DNA of 45,007 nt from Saprospiraceae bacterium (GTDB lineage: Bacteria > Bacteroidota > Bacteroidia > Chitinophagales > Saprospiraceae): contig JAHDHW010000002.1 in the NCBI GenBank assembly GCA_020631105.1, positions 34,905 through 79,911 on the forward strand, in the 5' to 3' direction. Within the stretch, counting starts at the first letter, position 1, and every line of letters starts with the position of its first letter. Below the pieces are notes generated by a model. That model saw only the letters and a list, made by a program, of their open reading frames with translations, searched no databases and was not told the origin of the DNA. Positions 17,663 through 25,954 of this stretch are shown piece by piece. The position numbers were made by a program, and so were the translations under genes.

Positions 17663-17914
17663 ATGAGAAAGGAAGCGTGTAAGGAATTACTTAGAGAATA
17701 TCCTAGAAGAGAAGCTACATTTAGAACATTAGTAGGGTTCAAATCTAAAAAGAAAAAACCACTTCACTCTGGAGAATTAATTTTTAGCAATTTATTAATT
17801 AAGGATTCCAGAGTTCGTATAACAGAATGTTACAAAGCTTTAGAAAGGATTCGTGGCTTAGACCATAAATTAGATGAAACGATTACAGTTATAATCAATA
17901 AAAAACTGGACTAG
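17663..17914 (+). CDS. Small uncharacterised protein, copy 2 of a paralogous pair
   Basis: 83 residues, basic N-terminal half (a KSKKKKP stretch at 27-33), then the conserved region at residues 35-62 (SGELIFSNLLIKD and ALER) shared with the protein at 14934-15164, and a short hydrophobic end (TITVII). Thirteen of 28 aligned positions are identical and further positions are conservative. No known domain was recognised; it looks helical and cytoplasmic. It follows receiver 2 after 213 bases, as copy 1 follows the orphan kinase. Its stop ends one base before the stop of the convergent smpB gene. The paralogy is the main evidence that both small ORFs are real genes. Confidence 0.62.
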   Translation: MRKEACKELLREYPRREATFRTLVGFKSKKKKPLHSGELIFSNLLIKDSRVRITECYKALERIRGLDHKLDETITVIINKKLD

Positions 17915-17915
17915 G

Positions 17916-18383
17916 TTAACTATACTTTTTCATGCGGGCAAGGTCTCGTTTTGTATCTCTCTCTTTAATGCTCTCGCGTTTGTCATATGATTTTTTACCC
18001 TGAGCCAGGATAACCTGAACTTTTGCAAAACCTCTTTCTGAAAGATAAACCTTATAAGGTACAATGGTAAAGCCTTTTGCTTTTACACGTTTTTCTAATT
18101 TTTGGAGTTCTTGTTTGCGGAGTAATAATTTACGCTTACGTTTTGGTTCGTGGTTGTTTTGATTGCCGAATTTATATTCTGCGATAAACATTTGCTGAAT
18201 GTATAATTCTCCATCCTTAAACGCACAATATGCTTCCCGTAGATTAGCATTACCTTCGCGGATCGATTTGATCTCTGTACCAGTTAGCTTAATACCAGCT
18301 TCATACTCATCGATGAAATGATATTCAAACTTCGCTTGCCGATTAATGATCTCTATTTTTTTATTTAATTTACTTTTCGCCAC
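17916..18383 (-). CDS. smpB: SsrA-binding protein SmpB
   Basis: 155 residues, the usual size. SmpB binds tmRNA and brings it to stalled ribosomes for trans-translation. Diagnostic parts are the oligonucleotide-binding barrel with LTGTEIKSIREGNANLREAYC, the segment FGNQNNHEPKRKRKLLL, and the basic C-terminal tail KKSYDKRESIKERDTKRD that enters the decoding centre. The start is GTG at 18383. No tmRNA gene is visible in the window. The upstream gap (18384-18512) has the inverted repeat GAACAA/TTGTTC at 18436-18456 but no clear promoter match. Confidence 0.97.
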   Translation of the reverse strand: MAKSKLNKKIEIINRQAKFEYHFIDEYEAGIKLTGTEIKSIREGNANLREAYCAFKDGELYIQQMFIAEYKFGNQNNHEPKRKRKLLLRKQELQKLEKRVKAKGFTIVPYKVYLSERGFAKVQVILAQGKKSYDKRESIKERDTKRDLARMKKYS

Positions 18384-18435
18384 GATCTCAGGTTTAATTT
18401 TTATCTATTGCATATTTCAGGCCATCACTCTAACA

Positions 18436-18456
18436 GAACAATATGATAATTTGTTC
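18436..18456. promoter_or_regulatory. Inverted repeat upstream of smpB
   Basis: GAACAA at 18436-18441 and TTGTTC at 18451-18456 with a 9-base spacer lie about 55 bases upstream of the smpB start. It may be an operator or a weak hairpin after the YbjQ-like gene. Confidence 0.25.
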
Positions 18457-18512
18457 CCTTTCCATGCTCGATGTGAAATAGTTTGTTTGCTTAGCAAGCC
18501 ATCTTAGTGATG

Positions 18513-18827
18513 CTATCTTAATTTCACTGCTGTTCCGTAAGCTAAAATTTCTGAACAACCCTGCATGACCATTGCTGTTGTAAAACGAACATTGACAACT
18601 GCATCCGCTCCAATTGACTGTGCGTCAGCTACCATTCTTTCAATCGCCTGTTCTCTTGCGTCGGCCATGAGTTTTGTGTATTCAGAGATTTCACCTCCAA
18701 CTAGATTTTTTAGCCCGGCAAAAATATCGCGACCAATATTACGTGCTCGTACCGTACTACCTCTGGCAATATCAATTACTTCCGTAATTTCTCTTCCGGG
18801 AATGGTTTCAGTTGTTGAAAGAAGCAT
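18513..18827 (-). CDS. YbjQ/UPF0145 family protein
   Basis: 104 residues, typical length for this family, sometimes labelled a heavy-metal-binding domain protein. It forms a small alpha/beta barrel, oligomeric in solved structures. Recognisable segments are TTETIPGREI at the start, IARGSTVRARNIGRDI, then AREQAIERMVADAQSIGADAVVNVRF and the C-terminal AYGTAVKL. The physiological role is unknown. It starts at ATG and sits 48 bases downstream of the DPP-IV gene's... upstream neighbour order on this strand being DPP-IV last: the DPP-IV stop is at 18876, so this gene follows it in the same direction and may share its transcript. Confidence 0.88.
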   Translation of the reverse strand: MLLSTTETIPGREITEVIDIARGSTVRARNIGRDIFAGLKNLVGGEISEYTKLMADAREQAIERMVADAQSIGADAVVNVRFTTAMVMQGCSEILAYGTAVKLR

Positions 18828-18875
18828 AGCTAATGGTTTTTAATGTTAGAACACCCACAGGTAAAGTGGATACTT

Positions 18876-21080
18876 TTATAAGTTTTCTAAAATAAAATCA
18901 GTCATCTTAGTATACAAATGGTTTCGGGTATTTCCTCCAAAAATACCATGGTTACGATTCGGGTAAAAATAAGAGTCAAATTGTTTTCCGGCTTTAATTA
19001 AGGCATCTGTCATCTCTACTGAATTCTGAACATGGACATTATCATCCGCAATGCCATGGACCAGAAGGTATTTACCCCGGAGTTGATCAGCGAAATTTAC
19101 CGGCGAATTATCTTCATACCCTTCCTCGTTTTCTGCCCGGGTACGCATATACCTTTCCGTATAAATGGTGTCATACCATTTCCAATTCGTTACAGGTGCG
19201 ACGGCAATAGCACTTTTGAAAACATCCGCCCCTTTGAATAATGCAAGCGAACTCATATACCCTCCGTAACTCCATCCAAAAATTCCAATACGTTCTTTAT
19301 CCACATAAGAAAGCTTACCCAGATATTTAGCCGCTTCGATTTGGTCGATCGTCTCGTATTTACCTAATTGTAAATAAGTCATCTTTCTAAACTCTTCTCC
19401 TCTGGCTCCGGTACCACGATTGTCAACACTGACCACAATATAACCTTGTTGCGCTAACATCTGAAACCACCAGTAGTTAAAGCCTCCAAAAGAGTTTGTA
19501 ACAGTTTGACTGCCTGGTCCTCCGTATACATACATGAAGACCGGGTATGCTTTTGACTCGTCAAAGTTGGGTGGTTTAATTATCGACGCATTTAGTTCAA
19601 CATTTTCACTGGTTGTTATTTTCATGAAATCAACCGGTGTTGTACCATAGGTTTTTTGTAATTCACTTATTCCCTGGTTATCTTCGATTACTCTGATTTT
19701 TTTCCCCTTTCGGTTATATACAGTGTAGGAGGCTGGCGCATTAGCGGTAGAATGAGTGACGACATAATAATCAAAGGTGCTACTGAATTGAGCACTGTTT
19801 GTTCCCGCAGCCGGAGTGATTTTCTTTTCTTTTTTTCCTTTTATATCTACGCAGTATAATTGCCGATCCATTGGTGAATCCTTCGCAGCTTGATAGAAGA
19901 TTATTTTATTTTTTTCATCGTAGCCATAGAAATTCGTAACATCAAAATTTCCTTTCGTTAGTTGGCGAACCATTTTGCCATCCATGTCATAAAGATAGAT
20001 GTGATTCCAGCCATCCATCTCACTGGTCCAGATGAAGTGTTTGCCATCTTCCAGAAACGTCAAGTTATCATGAATGTCAACGTAGTATTTGTTAGTTTCT
20101 TTTAAAAGGGTAGAGGTTTCGCCGCTATTGGCACTTGCCAGTAATAATTCAAGTTCATTCTGATGTCGGTTCATTTTAAAAACGACAAGCTTTTCAGAAT
20201 TATTCAACCAGAAGATTCTTGGAAAATATTCTGCATCTCCTGTTTTTACCTGGGTTGTTTTTTGAGAAGCTAAATCATAAATATGAGCACTTACTTTAGC
20301 ATTATCTTCTCCTACCTTAGGGTATTTAAAAGTTTCGTTTTTAGGATAAGCACCATTATAATAAAGCTGCATAGTAAACTCCTTTACGGCACTTTCATCA
20401 AATCTTAAGAATGCGATTTTTTTACCGTCAGGAGACCACTTAAAGGATTTTGACATCGAGAACTCTTCTTCATAAACCCAGTCGGCGGAGCCGTTAATGA
20501 TCTGGTTCCATTTGCCATCAGTCGTTACGGCATGTTCTTTATTATCTGAGAGGGTCAGATAGTAGAGATTATTGTCCCGGACGAATGCTACCTTATCATC
20601 AGTAGCCGAAAGGCTGGTATACATTTGTTTCCCTTTTAGGGATACGTTAGTCAAAGTGTTGGCCTTTGAGTCAAAAATGTAAGCGTGGCTCTTACTGGAG
20701 CGACGATAGATAGACTCGGTACCAGTAAAAATTAAAATTTTGGATTCATCAGGAGTAAAACGGTAACTATCTATTTTTAAAGCAACTTCCTCGCTGACTA
20801 TTTGACCTTCCTCAGTTTTTTTATACTCTTTTACTTGTCGATTACTCCCGTCAAAAATAACCTTAGTGACCTTGCCTGAGGTAAGGTCATATTGTTTGAT
20901 CATGTTACCGTCAAGGCGGGTATAATGTTTTCCGTCATTCTGAAAGTTAAAGCCAGGGACGGATTTTGGGAAGAAAGTATACTTTGTCCAAATGTCCTCA
21001 ATTGTTATTGCTTTTTGAGCGGAAATAATATTGAGGATACAAAATGAAAGCAATAATGTTATTGCAGTAATCTTTTTCAT
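18876..21080 (-). CDS. Dipeptidyl peptidase IV (family S9B)
   Basis: 734 residues with a Sec signal peptide ending near residue 21, so periplasmic or surface-exposed. The enzyme removes N-terminal X-Pro or X-Ala dipeptides. The N-terminal part is an eight-bladed beta-propeller carrying the double-glutamate substrate clamp in DWVYEEEFSMS; the C-terminal alpha/beta hydrolase domain has the triad S604 (GWSYGGYM), D679 (IADDNVH) and H711 (NRNHGIF), with the same D-to-H spacing (32) as human DPP4. This fits a protein-degrading lifestyle. The gene starts 50 bases after the stop of the regulator gene at 21131 and may be read from the same transcript. Confidence 0.95.
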   Translation of the reverse strand: MKKITAITLLLSFCILNIISAQKAITIEDIWTKYTFFPKSVPGFNFQNDGKHYTRLDGNMIKQYDLTSGKVTKVIFDGSNRQVKEYKKTEEGQIVSEEVALKIDSYRFTPDESKILIFTGTESIYRRSSKSHAYIFDSKANTLTNVSLKGKQMYTSLSATDDKVAFVRDNNLYYLTLSDNKEHAVTTDGKWNQIINGSADWVYEEEFSMSKSFKWSPDGKKIAFLRFDESAVKEFTMQLYYNGAYPKNETFKYPKVGEDNAKVSAHIYDLASQKTTQVKTGDAEYFPRIFWLNNSEKLVVFKMNRHQNELELLLASANSGETSTLLKETNKYYVDIHDNLTFLEDGKHFIWTSEMDGWNHIYLYDMDGKMVRQLTKGNFDVTNFYGYDEKNKIIFYQAAKDSPMDRQLYCVDIKGKKEKKITPAAGTNSAQFSSTFDYYVVTHSTANAPASYTVYNRKGKKIRVIEDNQGISELQKTYGTTPVDFMKITTSENVELNASIIKPPNFDESKAYPVFMYVYGGPGSQTVTNSFGGFNYWWFQMLAQQGYIVVSVDNRGTGARGEEFRKMTYLQLGKYETIDQIEAAKYLGKLSYVDKERIGIFGWSYGGYMSSLALFKGADVFKSAIAVAPVTNWKWYDTIYTERYMRTRAENEEGYEDNSPVNFADQLRGKYLLVHGIADDNVHVQNSVEMTDALIKAGKQFDSYFYPNRNHGIFGGNTRNHLYTKMTDFILENL

Positions 21081-21130
21081 GAAATCTTAATTTTTAGATA
21101 GTACTAGGTATGCATCTTATAGATACCGAA

Positions 21131-22621
21131 TTATTTGTCTAATATTTTTGCGAGGGCCTCTTGAATTTTCTTTCGGCTTTCTCTTTTTTGAATAATCGTT
21201 GCCGGAGCAGCCCGCTCTTTACAATCTTGGATTGGACAACGCTGGCAAGTTTTGTTGACAACACGATCGGTAATGGAAGGATCTTTTATAAACTGAATGG
21301 TGTTGTGCAGTTCTTCATCAACCAAGATCCCAATGGTAACGGAGATGTTAATATTCGATCCCGGATTACCGGGCCTTGCTAATGTTAGTGCAAAATACTC
21401 ATCCTCCGTACCGAAATATTTTGAGCGCTGCGCGCCAACAATGGTACCTACATATTTGCCTCCGAGTTGAATATCATTTAAGTCTTTTAGCAGAGAAAGA
21501 GAAAGCCATCGGCGACAGTAGTTTTCAAATAGACCGTTTCCATGCGGCTGATGTTGTCGATCCAAATGGAGTTCTTTATCCATTTGGAAGTTGTCAGTCT
21601 GGGTATTGTGAAAGACCCGCATGAAAAATATTTTTCTGAGCCCAAAAGTGGTTGGCAAAACGTTAGTCAAGCGATTGAAAAACATTTCTGGCGAAGCATT
21701 ATACTTATACATTAAGTTAAGGAAAGCTTGCCCGTCCCATTTTTTGTTTTGGAAAAAACGGCGTGTGTCTTTTACAAACTCTTCTTTACTCATCAGAATT
21801 GCTACAGAAAAGTATGCTGCTTTGAAATGATTCAATACCTGATCGAAAGAAGATATTTTTTGTAGTGAAGAGGTGGCGGCTCGATCTTTTAGATTTAAAT
21901 AGTTAAAAGCGATTTCTTTCCCGAACTGAAATGCTCTTTGAATATCTGTGATTTGGCCATTCAATAGCAGCGTTTTTCGCTTTTCTACAAAAACGGATCG
22001 CAGGTGCTGCATTTCAGGATAATCATCTAAGCCATTTTCAATAATTTTATACTTATAATTGGTACTTAGAATTTTATGCAGTAGATCAGCGCTCACTGCG
22101 CCTCCTTTTGGGAGTTCATGGTCATTTAGAAAATTGTTAGCCTCTTGCTCAATATCAGAGAAGTGGTTGTAGTGCATTTCAGAGTATGCACGCATGGCTC
22201 CATAATAGAAATTTTCTTCAGCTAAGGCATAATTTCTTGATATCTCAACTAGGGTGGAGATAAAAGCACCCACCCGGACAGGAGCATTAGCGATGATTTC
22301 GATAACTTTCGAAAGCTCAATACCGAAAAGGTCTAATGGAAGTTCGTTCAGGAAGTTTGAGCGTAAAAGATCTCCTACGGGCGCTAATGTTCCGGGAAGA
22401 TCAGTGTCTGTTAAATCATCGTATGCTACCTCAAGGACATCAGCAAGGGTTTGGATTTTGTCTTTCTTAGGGAATTTTTTTCCTTTTTCTATTTCGTTTA
22501 GATACGAAAGCGACATACCGGTCTGCTTTGACAGATCAGAAAATGAAAGTCCTCTTTCTTGCCGAAGTTGTTTTACTTTAAGGCCGAAAATGATACGTTG
22601 ATTAAGGCTTTTACTATTCAT
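21131..22621 (-). CDS. XRE-type regulator of the ScfR/RamB (short-chain fatty acyl regulator) type
   Basis: 496 residues. An N-terminal helix-turn-helix at about 12-66 (LRQERGLSFSDLSKQTGMS, then YLNEIEKGKKFP) is followed by a long helical region where relatives carry an IrrE-like metallopeptidase domain; no HExxH motif is present here, so that part is probably only a sensor. The C-terminal cysteine cluster TCQRCPIQDCKERAAP matches the DUF2083 end of ScfR/RamB proteins, which control acetate, propionate and glyoxylate metabolism in actinobacteria. The ligand in Bacteroidota is not established. It starts at ATG and is divergent from the AlkB-like gene with 185 bases between. Confidence 0.82.
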   Translation of the reverse strand: MNSKSLNQRIIFGLKVKQLRQERGLSFSDLSKQTGMSLSYLNEIEKGKKFPKKDKIQTLADVLEVAYDDLTDTDLPGTLAPVGDLLRSNFLNELPLDLFGIELSKVIEIIANAPVRVGAFISTLVEISRNYALAEENFYYGAMRAYSEMHYNHFSDIEQEANNFLNDHELPKGGAVSADLLHKILSTNYKYKIIENGLDDYPEMQHLRSVFVEKRKTLLLNGQITDIQRAFQFGKEIAFNYLNLKDRAATSSLQKISSFDQVLNHFKAAYFSVAILMSKEEFVKDTRRFFQNKKWDGQAFLNLMYKYNASPEMFFNRLTNVLPTTFGLRKIFFMRVFHNTQTDNFQMDKELHLDRQHQPHGNGLFENYCRRWLSLSLLKDLNDIQLGGKYVGTIVGAQRSKYFGTEDEYFALTLARPGNPGSNINISVTIGILVDEELHNTIQFIKDPSITDRVVNKTCQRCPIQDCKERAAPATIIQKRESRKKIQEALAKILDK

Positions 22622-22806
22622 GCGCGCTAAGATCCTTTAGGGTAGCTAAATTAATATTTTATTTTTGTCTTCTCCATATCGTTCTATTAGAGATAGACAG
22701 AATTATCCATAAGGTTCTTTTTCCTTAGGACTTTGGGGGCTTTCTTAAACTCTAAGATGGTCGAGTTGTTAGTATTAGAGATATTTATAATTAACTTCAT
22801 CCCAAT

Positions 22807-23418
22807 ATGTCCTCTCTTCTATTTCAAAATCAGGAACCTGTTAATATTCTGCCTTACGATGGCGAAACGCTATACTATGGCCCCATTTTCAGCGACGCAG
22901 CATCAGCGAATTATTATAATCGACTGATGGAAACCATTGAGTGGAAAAATGATGAAGCTTTTATCTTTGGTAAGCATTTTATTACCAAACGGAAAGTAGC
23001 CTGGTACGGAGATCGGGATTTTCATTATACCTACTCGAAAGCCACTAAACATGCATTACCCTGGACGCCGGAATTATTAAAACTTAAAGAAATCGCGGAA
23101 GAAAAGACGAAAGCTACCTATAATTCCTGTCTGCTTAATTTATACCATGATGGAGAAGAAGGAATGGCATACCACAGCGACGATGAAAAAACTTTAGCCC
23201 GGGATGCATCGATTGCTTCTTTAAGTTTTGGTGCGGAACGGCGTTTTCTATTTCGCCACAAAACAAAAAAAGAGACGGTAGGGCTTACTCTGGAAAATGG
23301 AAGCTTGCTGGTAATGAAAGGTAAAACACAGACCTATTGGTTGCATCGACTACCCAAGTCGAAAAAGGTGAGTACCCCGAGAATTAATCTAACTTTCCGA
23401 AAGATGTTACAAGACTAA
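22807..23418 (+). CDS. AlkB-like Fe(II)/2-oxoglutarate dioxygenase
   Basis: 203 residues, like human ALKBH2/3 and many short bacterial AlkB proteins. It is expected to remove alkyl groups from N1-methyladenine or N3-methylcytosine in nucleic acid by oxidation. The iron ligands are H123 and D125 in AYHSDDE and H180 in WLHRLPKS; 2-oxoglutarate-binding R192 and the conserved R198 are in TPRINLTFR. The NLYHDGEEGMAYHSDDE block is close to the ALKBH2/3 consensus. It starts at ATG, has its own divergent upstream region, and ends 6 bases before the stop of the convergent VWA gene. Confidence 0.93.
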   Translation: MSSLLFQNQEPVNILPYDGETLYYGPIFSDAASANYYNRLMETIEWKNDEAFIFGKHFITKRKVAWYGDRDFHYTYSKATKHALPWTPELLKLKEIAEEKTKATYNSCLLNLYHDGEEGMAYHSDDEKTLARDASIASLSFGAERRFLFRHKTKKETVGLTLENGSLLVMKGKTQTYWLHRLPKSKKVSTPRINLTFRKMLQD

Positions 23419-23424
23419 GCGTTA

Positions 23425-24555
23425 TCATTTTTGTATGATGCCGTTTCGAGACATCCAATTCTGGATGGATTCCTTTTTGATGACAGTGGCCATTAACTCC
23501 GGAAACTGATCGGGAGAGCAAGCAAAAGATGGAATATTCATAGTCGCAAAAGCAGATGCCACCGATTTGTCATAAGATGGTGCTCCCTCATCGTTTAAGG
23601 CTAAGAGCGTTACAAACTGAATACCTGAAGACTGTAGTGCAGCAGCCCGTCTTAGCATCTCCTCTTCATTGCCCCCTTCGAATAAATCTGAAATCAAAAT
23701 TAAGATGGTCTCCGAAGGATTCTGAATCAAACCTTCTGCATAAGTCAATGCTCGATTAATATCCGTACCGCCACCTAGTTGGGTGCCAAATAACAAGTCG
23801 ACCGGATCCTCCAGGTCTTCGGTAAGGTCAACAACCGCAGTGTCAAATACGACCATATGTGTTTTTATAGATTTCAAGGATGCCATTACGGCACCGAATA
23901 CACCAGCATAAACCATTGAAGTAGCCATTGAACCACTCTGATCAACTAATAAAATAACGCTTTTAAGAGATTGTCCTTTCCGGCCATAACCAACAAGATT
24001 TTCAGGGATAATGGTCTTATGGTCTGCCTGATAATGTTTTAGATTTTTGCGAATGGTTTTGTTCCAGTCGATTTCATTTGGTTTTGGACGACGATTGCGG
24101 ACAGATCTGCTGATCGCACCTTTGATGGCTTCTTGTAGAGGATTGCGGAGGCGTTTTTCTAATTCTTCAACCACTTTTCGAACGACAGCTTTAGCTGATT
24201 CTTTCGTTTTTGAAGGAATAACCTTATTAAGAGATAATAGAGTCGCGACGAGATGAACATCTGGTTCCACCGCATCTAATAGCTCCGGTTCCATTAGCAT
24301 TCGTTTCATGCCTAATCGCTCAAGCGCATCCTTCTGCATGACCTGGACAATGGACTTTGGAAAGTATTTACGGATATCCCCTAGCCAGCGATTGACATTC
24401 GGTGCAGAGCTGCCTAGTCCCCCTTTTCGATCCGCATCATAAAGTGCTTCCAGCACTTGGTCGAGTGCACCTTCTTCTCCTTGTAAAGACACATCTTCTT
24501 CGGGATTGGACTGTTTGCCCAAGATTAATCGCCATTTTCTAATTCGTTCTTCCAT
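23425..24555 (-). CDS. VWA-domain protein (CoxE/MoxR-associated type)
   Basis: 376 residues from the ATG at 24555; a TTG codon directly before it is less likely. The N-terminal half is helical and charged; the C-terminal half is a von Willebrand A domain with a complete metal site: DQSGSMATS (DxSxS), the threonine of GGGTDI and the aspartate of LISDLFEGG. No signal peptide, so it is cytoplasmic. Relatives are usually encoded with a MoxR-type AAA ATPase and a SWIM-domain or DUF5682 gene and are thought to act with the ATPase in remodelling proteins; none of these genes is next to it here. A -7 element CAAAAATA (complement of TATTTTTG) lies at 24577-24584. Confidence 0.85.
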   Translation of the reverse strand: MEERIRKWRLILGKQSNPEEDVSLQGEEGALDQVLEALYDADRKGGLGSSAPNVNRWLGDIRKYFPKSIVQVMQKDALERLGMKRMLMEPELLDAVEPDVHLVATLLSLNKVIPSKTKESAKAVVRKVVEELEKRLRNPLQEAIKGAISRSVRNRRPKPNEIDWNKTIRKNLKHYQADHKTIIPENLVGYGRKGQSLKSVILLVDQSGSMATSMVYAGVFGAVMASLKSIKTHMVVFDTAVVDLTEDLEDPVDLLFGTQLGGGTDINRALTYAEGLIQNPSETILILISDLFEGGNEEEMLRRAAALQSSGIQFVTLLALNDEGAPSYDKSVASAFATMNIPSFACSPDQFPELMATVIKKESIQNWMSRNGIIQK

Positions 24556-24576
24556 CAAGAGCTATCTATTGTTTGA

Positions 24577-24584
24577 CAAAAATA
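24577..24584 (-). promoter_or_regulatory. -7 element upstream of the VWA gene
   Basis: On the minus strand this reads TATTTTTG, an exact TAnnTTTG match, 22 bases upstream of the ATG. No TTG is found at a suitable distance. Confidence 0.35.
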
Positions 24585-24817
24585 TAGATTTTGATTGGTT
24601 TTAGTCTCTGAAAGGTCATTTACCTTGATAAGTGGCAGATATAAAGCTTTATCCATTAATGATTTTTGGATCGCCTAAACAAATCGGCTAAAAGTTTTTT
24701 ATAAAGGGTGTATAAGTATCCTTCAAATCTTATCTTACGCCTCGATTGTTAAAAGGATAATTCATTGAATCCCTTATAGCTATTGTGGTTTAATCACATT
24801 TTATTAATCCTACTAAG

Positions 24818-25939
24818 TTGGCCCAAGACGAGCTAAACGATAATTTTAACGAACAACAGCAGGAAGTCCTGCGTTCCATCCGGGTTTCGAGAGTCATCGT
24901 ACCGATCTTGATTGGTATTGGGGTAGTTGGATATATGCTTTGGCGTCAATATGATCCGGAAGAGTTTTCAAAAATCAATTGGACCCTGCACACGACTTTT
25001 TGGGTCGGGATGTCGTTTTTATTATTAGTCATACGGCATCTAGCCTATGCTAAGCGATTACGCATTCTATCGAATAAATTTTTTTCCTGGAAGAAATGTA
25101 TAGAGCTGATCTTTATCTGGGAGTTTAGCTCTGCTGTATCGCCGACGAGTGTTGGAGGATCTGCTGTAGCACTTTTTATTTTATCACAGGAAAAGTTATC
25201 TACCGCGAAAACAGCAACGATAGTACTTTATTCTGCAATCTTGGATACCATTTTCTTTGTAGGAACGCTTCCTATATTACTTTTCTTTTTTGGTACCGAA
25301 ATCATTCGTCCGGGGATCAGTAGCTTCGGTGATATTGACGGTTGGGGCTATACTTTTTTGGGGGCATACCTGCTTATGCTGACTTATGGGTTTGTGTTTT
25401 TCTATGGGTTATTTATTAATCCCCGACCGATCCGGAAGTTTTTGATTAGTATGACAAAACTCAAGTGGTTCAGACGTTATCGCCACAAAGCTATAGAGTT
25501 GGGGAATGATATCATTCATGCTTCACGAGAGATGAAGCTAAAAGATTTTAAATTTCATATCAGTGCATTCTTGTCAACTGCCACGGCTTGGTCTTGCCGG
25601 TTCTTGCTACTTAATTGTTTGATTATTGCATTTGTGGACAATGTTGGGATGGATGCCGCTTCGCAGATAAAACTTTATGCGCGGCTGGAAGCAATGTTTG
25701 TGATCATGGCATTTAGCCCGACCCCGGGAGGAGCAGGTTTTGCAGAAGTTGTTTTCCCTGGCTTTGTTTACGATTATGTGCCATCAAAAGGTATTGCTGT
25801 CTTGATTGCTTCGATCTGGCGATTGTTTACTTATTATACTTACCTGCTGATTGGAGCAGTAATTATTCCTAACTGGATCAGGGAAAGAATTAATGCGCGT
25901 AACCGTAAACGATTCCTAAAAAAACTGGAAAACTCCTGA
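24818..25939 (+). CDS. UPF0104 / lysylphosphatidylglycerol synthase-like integral membrane protein
   Basis: 373 residues with about seven or eight transmembrane segments and the family motifs SPTSVGGSAVALFIL near residue 108 and FSPTPGGAGFAEV near residue 300. This is the membrane flippase-like part of MprF-type proteins without the aminoacyl-transferase domain; the transported lipid is unknown. The start appears to be TTG at 24818: an in-frame stop at 24791-24793 excludes any ATG upstream, and the next internal methionine would remove the first hydrophobic segment. The 262-base gap before it shows no clear promoter. It is convergent with the flavin reductase gene; the hairpin CGGAT..CAGC/GCTGATCCG at 25941-25968 lies between the stops. 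Confidence 0.85.
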   Translation: MAQDELNDNFNEQQQEVLRSIRVSRVIVPILIGIGVVGYMLWRQYDPEEFSKINWTLHTTFWVGMSFLLLVIRHLAYAKRLRILSNKFFSWKKCIELIFIWEFSSAVSPTSVGGSAVALFILSQEKLSTAKTATIVLYSAILDTIFFVGTLPILLFFFGTEIIRPGISSFGDIDGWGYTFLGAYLLMLTYGFVFFYGLFINPRPIRKFLISMTKLKWFRRYRHKAIELGNDIIHASREMKLKDFKFHISAFLSTATAWSCRFLLLNCLIIAFVDNVGMDAASQIKLYARLEAMFVIMAFSPTPGGAGFAEVVFPGFVYDYVPSKGIAVLIASIWRLFTYYTYLLIGAVIIPNWIRERINARNRKRFLKKLENS

Positions 25940-25954
25940 CCGGATATTCAGCCC

